A stretch of DNA of 64,000 nt from the NCBI RefSeq assembly GCF_033001325.1, contig NZ_CP133111.1, positions 3,922,501-3,986,500 of the forward strand. Direction: 5' to 3'. Source of the DNA: Rhodopseudomonas sp. BAL398 (lineage in GTDB: Bacteria; Pseudomonadota; Alphaproteobacteria; Rhizobiales; Xanthobacteraceae). The notes below the pieces were generated by a model that had not been told where the DNA came from, did not search any database, and was given only the letters and a program-made list of their open reading frames with translations. A program made the translations under genes and the position numbers. This document shows, one piece after another, positions 23,180 to 32,714 of this stretch (within the stretch, counting starts at the first letter, position 1; each line of letters opens with the position of its first letter).

Positions 23180-25641
23180 GCCGCGCGTTGTGGATTCTCG
23201 CGGTGCTGCTGAGCCATTGGCGAAGGCATCCGATGCAGCTCGCCACGCTGCTGGTCGGGCTGATTTCGGCGACCGCTTTATGGAGCGGGGTGCAGGCGCT
23301 CAATCAGCAGGCCCGCGCCAGCTATGATCGCGCCGCGGCGACGCTGGGCGGCGCCCGCACCGCCACGCTGGTCGGCCGCGACGGCGACACCATTCCGCAG
23401 CAACTCTTCGTCGATCTGCGCCGCGGCGGCTGGCCGGTGTCGCCTCTGGTCGAGGGCCGGGTCCGGATCGACGGCCGCTACGTCCGCCTGCTCGGCATCG
23501 AGCCGCTGTCGCTGCCGGTCGAGGCCAGCGCGGCGCCAGCGATCGGCCCCAAGGGCATGCAGGGCTTCCTGCTGCCGCCGGGCCAGACTCTGCTGGCGCC
23601 GGACACGCTGGCGGATTTGAAGCTCGGCGCGGGCGCCACGCCAACGCTCGCCAATGGCCGCACGCTGCCGCCGTTGACGGTGCAGAGCCAGCTCGCGCCC
23701 GGCGTGCTGGTGGTCGATATCGGCGCCGCGCAGCGCCTGCTCGAGATGCCGGGGAGGATCTCGCGATTGTTGGTCGGCCGCAAATCCACCGGCGCGCGCG
23801 CGCCGCTGCAATCGATCGCCGGCGATCAGCTGCGGCTGGTCGAGCCCGACGCCGAGACCGATCTGGAGCGGCTCACCGACAGTTTCCATCTCAACCTTAC
23901 CGCCTTCGGGCTGCTGTCCTTCCTGGTCGGGCTGTTCATCGTCAATTCGGCGATTGGCCTGGCCTTCGAGCAGCGCCGGCCGATGCTGCGGACGCTGCGC
24001 GCCTGCGGCGCCTCGGCGCGGCTGCTGAATTCCGTGATGGTGCTCGAACTCACCGCGCTGGCGCTAATCGCCGGCCTGATCGGCCTGGTCTGCGGCTATG
24101 TCATCGCCGCGACATTGCTGCCCGACGTCGCCGCCAGCCTGCGCGGCCTCTATGGCGCGCAGATCCCCGGCGAATTGAGCCTGCGGCCGCAATGGTGGTT
24201 CGCCGGCATCGCCATCAGCGTGATCGGCGCGCTGGCGGCGGCCTCGACCAGCCTGTTGAAGGCGATCCGGCTGCCGATTCTGGCCGCCGCGCAGCCCTAT
24301 GCCTGGCAGCAGGCGCAGCACCGCTGGCTGCTGGCGCAGGGCGCAGCGTCGCTCGCCGTGTTCGGTGCCGGCATCGGATTCTGGCTGTTCGGCGATTCGC
24401 TGTTATCCGGTTTCGCCGTGCTGGCCGCGATCCTGCTCGGCGCAGCGCTCGGCCTGCCGGCGATCCTTGGCCTGGTGCTGTATCTCGGCGAGCGCAGCAC
24501 GGCGCGGCCGCTGCCGCGCTGGTTCTGGGCCGACAGCCGGCTGCAACTCTCTGGACTCTCCTTGGCCTTGATGGCGCTGCTGCTGGCGCTCGGCGTCAAT
24601 GTCGGCGTCGGCACCATGGTCGAGAGCTTCAGCCGCACCTTCAATGGCTGGCTCGACGGCAGATTGGCCGCGGAGGTCTATCTCAACGCATCGAGCGATG
24701 CGCAGGCGGCCGAGATCAAGGCCTGGCTGCGCGAGCGCTCCGAGGTGCAGGCGATCCTGCCGCGCGGCCGCGCCGAGGTCGAGGTCGGCGGCTGGCCGGT
24801 CGAGCTGATCGGCTTTGCCGACCACGCCACCTATCGCGACCATTGGCCATTGCTGCAATCCGCCCCCGATGTCTGGGACCGCGTCGCCAGCGGCAATGCC
24901 GCTTTGGTCAGCGAGCAATTGGCGCGCAGGCTGAAGCTCAAGCTCGGCGATCGCATCAGCGTGCCGACCGGCAGCGCCGGCTGGCCGCTCGAGGTGGTGG
25001 CGATCTATGCCGATTACGGCAATCCGAAGGGCCAGGTCAGCGTCGCTTTCGACGCGCTGATCGCGCATTTTCCAGCAATCGCCCAGACCGCCTTCGGACT
25101 GCGCGTCGCGCCCGCGCGGGTGCCGGCGCTGGTCGAGGCGTTGCGCGCGCGCTTTCAGCTCGACAATCGCAGCCTCGCCGATCAGAGCGTGCTGAAGACG
25201 GAATCCAAGCGGATCTTCAGCCGCACCTTCGCGGTGACCACGGCGCTGAACGCCTTCACCCTCGGCATCGCCGGCGTGGCGCTGCTGACCAGCCTGCTGA
25301 CGCTGAGCAATGCGCGGCTGCCGCAGCTGGCTCCGCTGTGGGCGATCGGCATCACCAGGCGGCGGCTGGCGCTGATCGAATTGATGAAGACGCTGTCGGT
25401 GGCGCTGATCACCGCGCTGCTGGCGCTGCCGCTCGGCCTGCTGGTGGCGTGGTGCCTGATCGCGGTGGTCAATGTGAAGGCATTCGGCTGGCGACTGCCG
25501 TTCGAAGTATTCCCGCTACAGCTGCTGCAATTGCTCGGCATCGCCATGCTGGCCTCGTTGCTGGCTGCGCTGCCGCCGATCCTGAAGCTGATGCGGATGC
25601 AGCCGGCGAAATTGGTGAAGGTGTTTGCCGATGAGCGCTGA
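23176..25641 (+). CDS. FtsX-like ABC transporter permease, fused two-domain form
   Basis: An 821-aa membrane protein that begins at a TTG overlapping the ATPase stop (TTGA). It has an N-terminal helix (LLVGLISATALWSGVQAL), a large periplasmic part, a first FtsX domain at about 240-355, central helices at about 385-490, a second periplasmic part, and a second FtsX domain at about 690-815 that ends MRMQPAKLVKVFADER. Such double-FtsX permeases are thought to extract lipids or lipid-linked molecules from the membrane using the partner ATPase. Its end overlaps the next gene by 11 bases. Confidence 0.9.
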   Translation: MSRALWILAVLLSHWRRHPMQLATLLVGLISATALWSGVQALNQQARASYDRAAATLGGARTATLVGRDGDTIPQQLFVDLRRGGWPVSPLVEGRVRIDGRYVRLLGIEPLSLPVEASAAPAIGPKGMQGFLLPPGQTLLAPDTLADLKLGAGATPTLANGRTLPPLTVQSQLAPGVLVVDIGAAQRLLEMPGRISRLLVGRKSTGARAPLQSIAGDQLRLVEPDAETDLERLTDSFHLNLTAFGLLSFLVGLFIVNSAIGLAFEQRRPMLRTLRACGASARLLNSVMVLELTALALIAGLIGLVCGYVIAATLLPDVAASLRGLYGAQIPGELSLRPQWWFAGIAISVIGALAAASTSLLKAIRLPILAAAQPYAWQQAQHRWLLAQGAASLAVFGAGIGFWLFGDSLLSGFAVLAAILLGAALGLPAILGLVLYLGERSTARPLPRWFWADSRLQLSGLSLALMALLLALGVNVGVGTMVESFSRTFNGWLDGRLAAEVYLNASSDAQAAEIKAWLRERSEVQAILPRGRAEVEVGGWPVELIGFADHATYRDHWPLLQSAPDVWDRVASGNAALVSEQLARRLKLKLGDRISVPTGSAGWPLEVVAIYADYGNPKGQVSVAFDALIAHFPAIAQTAFGLRVAPARVPALVEALRARFQLDNRSLADQSVLKTESKRIFSRTFAVTTALNAFTLGIAGVALLTSLLTLSNARLPQLAPLWAIGITRRRLALIELMKTLSVALITALLALPLGLLVAWCLIAVVNVKAFGWRLPFEVFPLQLLQLLGIAMLASLLAALPPILKLMRMQPAKLVKVFADER

Positions 25642-26710
25642 TACCAGGCTCACGCGCCGCGGCTTTGCCGGCGGGTTGATGCTGCTCGGCATGGGCACCG
25701 CCGCACGCGCCCAGGGCTTTGCCGGCCTCGGCAGTGCTGCGACCGGCTTTGCGCCGGTGGTCCCGGGCCGTCAGCTCACCTTTCCGGCCGACCACGGGCC
25801 GCATCCGGATTTCCGCATCGAATGGTGGTACCTCACCGCCAATCTGACGGGTGCCGACGGCCGCGCCTACGGCGCGCAATGGACGCTGTTTCGTCAGGCG
25901 ATGGCGCCGGGGCCGCAGCGCGAGGGCTGGGCCAATCAGCAGATCTGGATGGGCCATGCGGCTGTGACCAGCGCCGACACCCATCGCTATGCCGAGAGCT
26001 TTGCCCGCGGCGGCGTCGGCCAGGCCGGCGTCACCGCGACGCCGTTTCGCGCCTGGATCGATGCCTGGCAGATGCGCGGCGGCGCCGCCATGGCGGCGAT
26101 GACATTGTCGCCGCTCGACGTGGCGGCCGCCGGCGCGGATTTCAGCTACGCGCTGAAACTGACCGCCGAGCAGAAGCTGGTGCTGCAGGGCGATCATGGC
26201 TACAGCAAGAAATCCGAACGCGGCCAGGCGTCCTATTACTACAGCCAACCGTATTTTACCGCGAGCGGACAGCTGACCATCGACAACAAGCCGATCGCGG
26301 TGACCGGCCAGGCCTGGATGGACCGCGAATGGTCGAGCCAGCCGCTGGCCTCCGACCAGACCGGCTGGGACTGGTTCTCGCTGCATCTGCAATCCGGCGA
26401 CAAGCTGATGCTGTTTCGGCTTCGCCAGGCCGATGGCCGTAACTACTTCGCCGGTAACCGGATCGGACGCGATGGCCAGTCGACGCCGCTGCCCGCCGAT
26501 TCAATCGCGATCGATCCGACCGATTTCACCATGAGCGGCGAGCGCCGCCTGCCGACCGGCTGGCGCATCCGCCTGCCCGGGCTCGCCATCGAGACCACGC
26601 CACTCAATCCGCACAGCTGGATGGGCACCGCCTTTCCCTATTGGGAGGGCCCGATTGTTTTCAGCGGCAGCCAGAGCGGCAAAGGATATCTTGAGATGAC
26701 CGGCTATTAG
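25631..26710 (+). CDS. Tat-exported AttH/CrtC-like lipocalin-fold protein
   Basis: A 359-aa secreted protein. The N-terminus LTRRGFAGGLMLLGMG is a twin-arginine signal, cleaved near ARAQG. The mature part contains HPDFRIEWWYLTANL and AWMDREWSSQPLASDQTGWDW, characteristic of the AttH / carotenoid 1,2-hydratase-like domain with two lipocalin-type barrels. Its start lies within the permease 3' end (11-base overlap), so it belongs to the same export system. The arrangement ATPase, FtsX permease, AttH-like protein resembles the AttE-AttF/G-AttH genes of Agrobacterium; the transported lipid or ligand is unknown. Confidence 0.87.
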   Translation: MSADTRLTRRGFAGGLMLLGMGTAARAQGFAGLGSAATGFAPVVPGRQLTFPADHGPHPDFRIEWWYLTANLTGADGRAYGAQWTLFRQAMAPGPQREGWANQQIWMGHAAVTSADTHRYAESFARGGVGQAGVTATPFRAWIDAWQMRGGAAMAAMTLSPLDVAAAGADFSYALKLTAEQKLVLQGDHGYSKKSERGQASYYYSQPYFTASGQLTIDNKPIAVTGQAWMDREWSSQPLASDQTGWDWFSLHLQSGDKLMLFRLRQADGRNYFAGNRIGRDGQSTPLPADSIAIDPTDFTMSGERRLPTGWRIRLPGLAIETTPLNPHSWMGTAFPYWEGPIVFSGSQSGKGYLEMTGY

Positions 26711-26783
26711 GCTAGTCTGGCGCCACACCCGGCCGTGCCGGCAAAGAACCAAGAACAAGGCAACGATCCCAAAGGGAGAGACG

Positions 26784-27176
26784 ATGTTTCATTTCACCGC
26801 GATCGCCACGCTGCTGGCCGTGATGTTCTATTTCTATACCTCGATGCAGGTCGCCCGCGCCCGGGTCGCCTATGGGGTCAAGGCGCCAGCGATCAGCGGC
26901 AATCCGGATTTCGAGCGTATCTTCCGCGTCCAGGCCAATACGCTGGAATGGATGCCGATCTTCCTGCCGTCGCTGTGGCTGTTCGCGCTCTATCTCAGCG
27001 ACGTCTTCGCCGCCGGCATCGGCCTGGTCTGGGTCCTCGGCCGCGTCATCTACATGGTCGGCTATGCGGAAGCCGCCAGCAAACGCGGCGCCGGCTTCGC
27101 CATCCAGATGGTCGCCGCCGGGCTGCTATGGGGCGGCTCGATCTATGGCGTGGTCTCGACCATGCTGAAGGCGTAA
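26784..27176 (+). CDS. MAPEG-family membrane protein
   Basis: A 130-aa protein with about four transmembrane helices. The family pattern is seen in VARARVAYGVKAPAISGNPDFERIFRVQANTLEWMPIFLP, with the conserved asparagine and glutamate of helix 2 (RVQANTLEW), then LGRVIYMVGY. MAPEG proteins are membrane-bound glutathione-dependent enzymes or relatives. An AAGGGAGAG ribosome site precedes the ATG. It lies 73 bp after the AttH-like gene and may share its transcript. Confidence 0.9.
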   Translation: MFHFTAIATLLAVMFYFYTSMQVARARVAYGVKAPAISGNPDFERIFRVQANTLEWMPIFLPSLWLFALYLSDVFAAGIGLVWVLGRVIYMVGYAEAASKRGAGFAIQMVAAGLLWGGSIYGVVSTMLKA

Positions 27177-27232
27177 CGCGCGGGGGCACTCCGCTGTCGG
27201 CACCAATGCTCCACGCTCGTGCCTCCAAGGCC

Positions 27233-27338
27233 GTCATTGCGAGGAGCTCTTGCGACGAAGCAATCCAGCCTGTGCCTATCGCCCCTGGATTGCGTCGCTG
27301 TCGGACGGCGCTTTGCGCCGCCCTCCGCTCGCAATGAC
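27233..27338. repeat. Palindromic spacer repeat, family A
   Basis: A 106-bp copy starting GTCATTGCGAGGAGC and ending CTCGCAATGAC between the converging MAPEG and htpG genes. Confidence 0.85.
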
Positions 27339-27376
27339 GACTACGCGAACGCCAGTTTGTCGCTCACAGCCCGCAA

Positions 27377-29260
27377 CTAACCATGCGCCTGCGGCACGCC
27401 TTGTAGCACCAGCCGGTTGAGCCGCGCCGCGAACGCCGCGGGGTCGTCGGGTAGTTCGCCGTCGAGGATCTGCGCCTGTTCGAACAACAGCAGCGACAGG
27501 TCGGACGCATCGGCGGCATTGGCCTTGGCGGCGCCGACCGCCGCGACCAGCGGGTGGCGCAGATTGATCTCCAGCACCGGCTTGCTGCCGGCGCCCTTAT
27601 TGGCGCGCGCCAGCATCCGCTCCAGCTCGCGGTCGGGGCCGAAGCCGCCGGCGATCAGGCAGGACGCGCTCGAGGTCAGCCGCTGCGAGGCCTTGACGTC
27701 GGAGACGCGCTCGCCGAGTGCATCCTTGATCACCGCGATGATGCTGGCCTCGTCGGTCTCCGCGGCGGGCGGGGTCTCGGCGCTGTCGTCGAGCTTCGGG
27801 ATCAGGTCGAAATTGAGATCGCCCTGGCTCAGCGATTTCAGCGGCTTGCCGGCGAAATCCAGCGGCGCCGAGGTCCAGAACGCATCGACCGGATCGGTCA
27901 GCAGCAGCACCTCGATGCCGCGCGCGGTCGCCGATTCCAGCTTCGGATTCGATTTCAGCCGCTCGATCGAATCGCCGACCAGATAATAGATCTCGGTCTG
28001 GTTCTCTTTCAGCGCCTCGACATATTGCTTCAGCGAGCGGTTGTCGCCGGCGGTGGTGGTGAATGTCGCCAGCGCCAGCAATTTCTCGCGGCGCTCGAAA
28101 TCCTCATAGATGCCTTCCTTGATCACCGGGCCGAAGGCGTCCCAGATCTTGGCGAAGGTCTCCGGCTCCTTCTCGCGCAGGCTTTCGAATTCGCCGATCA
28201 CCTTGCCGGTCACCGCCTTGCGGATCTGTGCCAGCTGCGGATTGTTCTGCAGCATCTCGCGCGACAGGTTCAGCGGCAGGTCCTCGGAATCGATCACTCC
28301 GCGGATGAAGCGCAGATAGGGCGGCAGCAGGTCGGCATCGTCGGTGATGAAGACGCGGCGGACATAGAGCTTGATATGGCCCTTGCGCTGCGGCTCGAAC
28401 AGGTCGAACGGCTTGGTCGATGGCGCGAACAGCAGCACCGCATAGGATTGCCGGCCCTCGGCGCGATAATGCAGCACCATCGCCGGCTCGTCATAGGCGC
28501 TGGCGATCTGCTTATAGGCCTGGTTGTAGTCCTCCGCGGTGAGGTCGGATTTGGAGCGCTGCCACAGCGCGCTGGCCGAATTGATCTGGCGCGGCTCGCC
28601 CTCTTCGGCGACCAGCTCGATCGGGAACTGGATATTGTCGGAATAGGCGCCGACGATGCGCTCGATCTCGAACGCCTCGAGATATTTGGCGCAGTCCGGC
28701 TTCAGATGCAGCACGATCTCGGTGCCATGCGTCAGCCGCGCCGCGGCCTCCTCGGAGGCCGGCGCGATCTCGAAGCCGGCGCCACCCGAGGACGACCAGG
28801 TCCAGGCCTCGGTGGAGCCGGCGCGCCGGCTGGTGACCACGATGCTGTCGGCCACCATGAAGGCGGCGTAGAAGCCGACGCCGAACTGGCCGATCAGGCT
28901 GGCGCCGTCCTTGGCCTCGGTGAGCTTGCTGAGAAAGGATTTGGTGCCGGATTTGGCGATGGTGCCGAGATTGTCGATCAGCTCCTGGCGGTCCATGCCG
29001 ATGCCGTTATCGGTCACGGTCAGCGTATCGGGGGCCTTGCGCGGCGCGATGCGGATTTTCGGCGTCTCGCCGTCGGCCATCAGCTCGGGCTTGGCGATCG
29101 CCTCGTAGCGCAGCTTGTCGAGCGCGTCGGAGGCGTTGGAAATCAATTCGCGCAGGAAAATGTCGGTTTCGGAATAGACCGAATGCACCATCAGGTTCAG
29201 GAGTTCGGCGACCTCGGCCTGGAACGGCTGGGATTGTGGGGCGGTGTCGATCGTCGTCAT
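27377..29260 (-). CDS. htpG: Molecular chaperone HtpG (bacterial Hsp90)
   Basis: A 627-aa cytosolic ATP-dependent chaperone of normal family length. The N-terminal GHKL ATPase domain shows [20 protein letters not shown], the DNGIGM motif and [14 protein letters not shown]. The middle domain carries [41 protein letters not shown], a hallmark of Hsp90, with the catalytic-loop arginine. The C-terminal dimerisation domain ends in HG, without the eukaryotic MEEVD. It is monocistronic; its upstream spacer holds a family E repeat. Confidence 0.97.
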   Translation of the reverse strand: MTTIDTAPQSQPFQAEVAELLNLMVHSVYSETDIFLRELISNASDALDKLRYEAIAKPELMADGETPKIRIAPRKAPDTLTVTDNGIGMDRQELIDNLGTIAKSGTKSFLSKLTEAKDGASLIGQFGVGFYAAFMVADSIVVTSRRAGSTEAWTWSSSGGAGFEIAPASEEAAARLTHGTEIVLHLKPDCAKYLEAFEIERIVGAYSDNIQFPIELVAEEGEPRQINSASALWQRSKSDLTAEDYNQAYKQIASAYDEPAMVLHYRAEGRQSYAVLLFAPSTKPFDLFEPQRKGHIKLYVRRVFITDDADLLPPYLRFIRGVIDSEDLPLNLSREMLQNNPQLAQIRKAVTGKVIGEFESLREKEPETFAKIWDAFGPVIKEGIYEDFERREKLLALATFTTTAGDNRSLKQYVEALKENQTEIYYLVGDSIERLKSNPKLESATARGIEVLLLTDPVDAFWTSAPLDFAGKPLKSLSQGDLNFDLIPKLDDSAETPPAAETDEASIIAVIKDALGERVSDVKASQRLTSSASCLIAGGFGPDRELERMLARANKGAGSKPVLEINLRHPLVAAVGAAKANAADASDLSLLLFEQAQILDGELPDDPAAFAARLNRLVLQGVPQAHG

Positions 29261-29409
29261 GGAAATCCGCTCAATCTGAAAGGAAAGGGATGGCCCCGAT
29301 ATAGCGACCGGGCCATCGAACGCAAGATTTCCGGCCCCAACCGCGCCAAGGGGCGCCCCAAGCCTATCGCAGATGGATTTTCGCCGGTGATTACATCGGA
29401 GCTTTCTTC

Positions 29410-29585
29410 ACCCTCCTCTGGAGGGGGAGGGTCGGCGGGTGCCGCGCAAAGCGCGGTGCACGCCAGGGCTCGCCTCGGCGAAGCGCAGCGAAGCCGGGTG
29501 GGGTGAGCCGCGGGCACGGCGGATAAACTCTTCGCCACCCCACCCCGCTCGCTGCGCGAGCGACCCTCCCCCTCCAGGGGAGGGT
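29410..29585. repeat. Palindromic spacer repeat, family E
   Basis: A long inverted repeat with CCCTCCTCTGGAGGGGGAGG at the left, GGTGGGGTGAG and CACCCCACCCCG in the middle, and CCCTCCCCCTCCAGGGGAGG at the right. Related copies are at 53644 and 60612 and in the tandem array at 51157. It lies between htpG and the sensor kinase gene; nothing else is seen in the spacer. Confidence 0.8.
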
Positions 29586-29633
29586 GATCCTCGTGGCGAC
29601 CGCAAACTTCCAGCGATTGCCCTGCGCCGGCGC

Positions 29634-30983
29634 TCAGTCGGCGGGGCCGCAGCAGGCTTTCAGCCCGCCAAGCTCCGAATCGGTGAGCCGCAGGCTCCAG
29701 CCATAGGCCTCCAGCACATCCTGGACGATCGACAGGCCGAGGCCGGCGCCGCCGCGCTGATCGAGCCGGATGCCGCGGCCCAGCACCGCGTCGCGCGCCG
29801 CCGGTGCCACGCCGCAGCCATCGTCCTCGATGCAGACAAAGGCGCCGCCGGCGCCGTGGCCAGCGCTGATCCGGACCCGCGCTTTGGCGTGGCGGGTGGC
29901 ATTGTCGAGCAGATTGCCCAGCACCTCGGCCAGATCGCTGCGGTCCAGCGGCAGCGACAGCGTGTCATCCACCTGGATCGCGAAATCGATGTGCTGGCCG
30001 GCGGGGGTGCGCGACAGGATGGTGACCAGCGAGCGCGCCAGCGGCGCCAGCGCCACCGGGACGATCTCGCCGCGCGTGGCGCCGCGCAGCCGGGCGCGCG
30101 CCAGCTCGCGGTCGACATGCCGGCTCATCGCCTCGCCGACCGCCTCGATATCCTGGGCCAATCTGGTCTCGCCGCGCTCGCGCAGCCGGCCCGCGTCGGA
30201 AGCCAGCGCCGCCAGCGGCGTCTTCAGCCCATGGGCGAGATCGGCGGCGCGGCCGCGCGAGCGTTCGATCTCCTGCTCCTGGGCTGCGAGCAGCGCATTG
30301 ACCTCCTCGACCAGCGGCAGCACCTCGGACGGCACCGCGGTCGGCAGCCGGCGGTTGCGCCCCGAGCGGATGTCGGCGATGCCGTGCAGCAGCGCGCCGA
30401 GCGGCCGCAGCCCCAGCATCACCTGGACCGAGGTGGCCAGCGCCAGCACCAGGCCGAGCACGCCGAGCGCCACCATCAGATCCCTGGCGAAGGCCATGCC
30501 GGCCGCCGACACCCGCGCCAGATCGACCGCGACCGCGGCCCGGATCGGCAGCGCCTGGCCGCCATTGCTCAGGCTGACCTGGCGTTCCACCATCATCAGC
30601 CGGGCGCCGCCGGGGCCGCCGATCTGGTGATGGTGCTCCGCGCCCGGCCCGATATCGTCCATCGGCGCCAGCAGCGTGGTGTCCCATAGCGAGCGCGAGC
30701 GCAGCAATTGACCGCGGTCGTCGCTGACCTGCCAATACAGTCCCGACAGCGGATCGGCGAAGCGCGGATCGACCGGCGGCTGCGCCACTTCCAGATGGCC
30801 GTCCGCCCCGATCGTGATGCCGGCCAGCAGCTGCTTGAGGTGGACGTCGAGGTCGTCGACGATGGTGCGGGTGACGTGCCGCTCGAACAGGATGGTCAGC
30901 GCGACGCCGGCCAGGCTGAGCGCGATCAGGATCGCCGCCGCGCCGCCGGCGATCAGCCGCAGCCGCAGCGAATGGCGCGTCAT
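29634..30983 (-). CDS. Sensor histidine kinase, PhoQ/QseC-like
   Basis: A 449-aa membrane sensor. Two transmembrane helices (about 10-32 and 165-190) flank a periplasmic sensor part of about 130 residues that contains HHHQIGGPGG, a possible metal-binding stretch. The HAMP-like region is followed by the phospho-acceptor box DLAHGLKTPLAALASD, N box LGNLLDNATRHA, and G boxes EDDGCGV and GLGLSIVQDV. The gene starts 4 bases inside the end of the response regulator gene. The regulator, kinase and PepSY gene form an operon next to a cytochrome locus and probably regulate it. Confidence 0.92.
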   Translation of the reverse strand: MTRHSLRLRLIAGGAAAILIALSLAGVALTILFERHVTRTIVDDLDVHLKQLLAGITIGADGHLEVAQPPVDPRFADPLSGLYWQVSDDRGQLLRSRSLWDTTLLAPMDDIGPGAEHHHQIGGPGGARLMMVERQVSLSNGGQALPIRAAVAVDLARVSAAGMAFARDLMVALGVLGLVLALATSVQVMLGLRPLGALLHGIADIRSGRNRRLPTAVPSEVLPLVEEVNALLAAQEQEIERSRGRAADLAHGLKTPLAALASDAGRLRERGETRLAQDIEAVGEAMSRHVDRELARARLRGATRGEIVPVALAPLARSLVTILSRTPAGQHIDFAIQVDDTLSLPLDRSDLAEVLGNLLDNATRHAKARVRISAGHGAGGAFVCIEDDGCGVAPAARDAVLGRGIRLDQRGGAGLGLSIVQDVLEAYGWSLRLTDSELGGLKACCGPAD

Positions 30984-31645
30984 TCCTCGGCACCCGCCAC
31001 GATGTAGCCGAAGCCGCGCCGGGTCTCGATCAATTCGCTGCCGAGCTTCTTGCGGACCCGCCCGATCAGCACCTCGATGGCGTTGGAATCATGGGCGTCG
31101 TCCTGGCCGTAGATGTTCTCGCTCAATTCGTGCTGCGAGACGACGCGGCCGCGATGCAGCACCAGATAGCAGGCGAGGCGATATTCCAGCGGCGACAGCG
31201 CCACCGGCACGCCGCGCACCATCACCTTCATCTGGCGTTCGTCGAACACGATATCGCCGATGCTGATCACCGACGAGGCGTGACCGGCGGAGCGCCGTAC
31301 GATCGAGCGCAGCCGCGCCAGCAATTCCTCCATCCGGAACGGCTTCGGCAAGTAATCGTCGGCGCCGGCGTCGATGCCGTCGACCCGCTCGGCCCAGCTG
31401 CCGCGCGCGGTCAGGATCAGCACCGGGATGCGGCGATCATTGCCGCGCCAGCGTTTCAGCACCGACAGGCCGTCCATGCCGGGCAGGCCGAGATCGAGAA
31501 TGATCGCCGAATAATCCTCGGTGTCGCCGCGAAACCAGGCCTCCTCGCCGTCGCCGACGATCTCCACCAGATAGCCGGCCGCGCGCAGCCCGCGTTCGAG
31601 GTCGGCCGCGATTCTGGAATCGTCCTCGACCACCAGCACACGCAT
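30980..31645 (-). CDS. OmpR-family response regulator, PhoP/QseB-like
   Basis: A 221-aa regulator. Receiver: MRVLVVEDDSRI, phospho-acceptor D51 in IILDLGLPGMDG, and the conserved Lys in DDYLPKPFRMEELLAR. The winged-helix domain ends RVRKKLGSELIETRRGFGYIV. Start at 31645: the ATG overlaps the TGA of the PepSY gene (TGATG), and homology starts there, although the frame is open to 31744. Such regulators bind tandem half-sites about 11 bp apart, and CTGACA pairs of that spacing are seen before three nearby transcription units. Confidence 0.94.
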   Translation of the reverse strand: MRVLVVEDDSRIAADLERGLRAAGYLVEIVGDGEEAWFRGDTEDYSAIILDLGLPGMDGLSVLKRWRGNDRRIPVLILTARGSWAERVDGIDAGADDYLPKPFRMEELLARLRSIVRRSAGHASSVISIGDIVFDERQMKVMVRGVPVALSPLEYRLACYLVLHRGRVVSQHELSENIYGQDDAHDSNAIEVLIGRVRKKLGSELIETRRGFGYIVAGAEE

Positions 31646-32025
31646 CACTTTTCTTTCGTGCGTCTGATGTCGCCGCTCTTGGCGTCGACATAGACCTTGA
31701 ACAGCCGGCCGTCCTTGGCGATGACGCGGAACTCGTACATCCATTGATCGTGCTTGCGCTCGACCTCGACGCCGGTGATCTCGCCGGGCAGCTTGTCCTT
31801 GACCATTGCCAGCAGGTCGGCGAGCGGCTTGATCTCGCCCTGCTCGACCGCCGCGCGCACCGCGTCATGATCGGCGCGCCCGTCATGGTCCCCGCGCCCG
31901 CCATGATGATCGCGGCGATCGGAATGATCGTGCGGATCCGCCATGGTGGCGCCGGGCAGGCCGGCGGTGCCGAGCAGCAATCCGGCGGCAAGGACAGTGC
32001 GAAAGCTGGGAATACGCAGATGCAT
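31645..32025 (-). CDS. Secreted PepSY-domain protein
   Basis: A 126-aa exported protein. The signal peptide (MHLRIPSFRTVLAAGLLLG) is followed by a His/Asp-rich stretch (PHDHSDRRDHHGGRGDHDG) that looks able to bind metal ions, then a PepSY domain (about 55-125: KPLADLLAMVKDKLPGEITG ... FKVYVDAKSGDI). It is the first gene of the operon with the response regulator and kinase, and may tune the sensor, as periplasmic PepSY partners of PhoQ-like kinases are suspected to do. ATG 32025 has AGGAT upstream; the frame is open to 32142. Confidence 0.85.
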   Translation of the reverse strand: MHLRIPSFRTVLAAGLLLGTAGLPGATMADPHDHSDRRDHHGGRGDHDGRADHDAVRAAVEQGEIKPLADLLAMVKDKLPGEITGVEVERKHDQWMYEFRVIAKDGRLFKVYVDAKSGDIRRTKEK

Positions 32026-32069
32026 GAGGGCGCCGATCCTGGTTCGCTCGCCACTATGGCGAAGCCGGC

Positions 32070-32086
32070 CTGACAGCTCGCTGACA
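32070..32086 (+). promoter_or_regulatory. CTGACA-N5-CTGACA direct repeat before the PepSY/regulator operon
   Basis: CTGACA occurs at 32070-32075 and again at 32081-32086, an 11-bp period, about 45 bases upstream of the PepSY start codon (minus strand). This is the geometry expected for an OmpR-family regulator site; assignment to the neighbouring regulator is inference. Confidence 0.5.
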
Positions 32087-32124
32087 TGGATCAAGCGCCG
32101 CCGTCCCGCCCCCGCGCCGGCAAG

Positions 32125-32163
32125 CTGACAGGACGCTGACAAGGCCGGTCAGACCGTCGTCAG
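32125..32163 (+). promoter_or_regulatory. Cluster of CTGACA-type repeats before the SHP operon
   Basis: CTGACA at 32125-32130 and 32136-32141 (11-bp period), followed in opposite orientation by GGTCAG at 32147-32152 and CGTCAG at 32158-32163 (again 11 bp). A further single CTGACA is at 32199-32204. They lie in the divergent spacer between the regulator operon and the SHP gene. Confidence 0.5.
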
Positions 32164-32284
32164 CTCGGCCATGGGATGGTGCCGGAACCAGCCATCAGCT
32201 GACAGCCATGACCGTAGGCCGCCGGCCTGGTGATGGAGGACATGCCGCGGGGCCTCTCCTCCCCGCCTAGGAGATCGGACCGCC

Positions 32285-32704
32285 ATGACCCGCAGCGCAT
32301 CGAATGCCGCCGCCTTGCTGTTACTTGCGACCACCGCCTGGGCCGCCGGAATCAGCCCGGCGCAACAGGCCGTGCTGGATTCCTACCTGTCCGCCGCCGC
32401 CACCGAGCCGGGCTTCACCGCGGCGTCGGCGCAACGCGGCCGCGACATGTTCTTCTCGTCGCATAGCGGCGGCAAGGCCGAGACCTCGTCCTGCATCACC
32501 TGCCATTCCGCCGATCTGACCCGCCCGGGCCAGACCCGCGCCGGCAAGCCGATCGACGCGATGTCGCCGTCGGTGACGCCGACCCGCTTTGGCGACGCCG
32601 CCAATGTGGAGAAGTGGTTCAAGCGCAATTGCCGCGACGTGCTCGGCCGCGCCTGCACCGCGGCGGAAAAATCCGACCTCCTGACATTTCTCCTGACGCA
32701 ATGA
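32285..32704 (+). CDS. shp: SHP-type monoheme cytochrome c (DUF1924)
   Basis: A 139-aa periplasmic cytochrome with a signal peptide (cleaved near residue 20-21) and one heme-binding motif CITCH (C70, C73, H74). Near the C-terminus it has the sequence WFKRNCRDVLGRAC. In the sphaeroides heme protein family the asparagine next to the first cysteine is the sixth heme ligand that moves away on reduction so that oxygen or NO can bind, and that cysteine forms a disulfide; here these would be N115, C116 and C124. The TAGGAG ribosome site is strong. The diheme cytochrome gene follows 10 bases later. Confidence 0.88.
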   Translation: MTRSASNAAALLLLATTAWAAGISPAQQAVLDSYLSAAATEPGFTAASAQRGRDMFFSSHSGGKAETSSCITCHSADLTRPGQTRAGKPIDAMSPSVTPTRFGDAANVEKWFKRNCRDVLGRACTAAEKSDLLTFLLTQ

Positions 32705-32714
32705 GGACGACGTT

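Noticed and set aside
27554-29506. A 650-codon open frame on the plus strand
   Set aside because: It lies antisense to htpG, whose motifs are unmistakable; the composition is that of a shadow frame.
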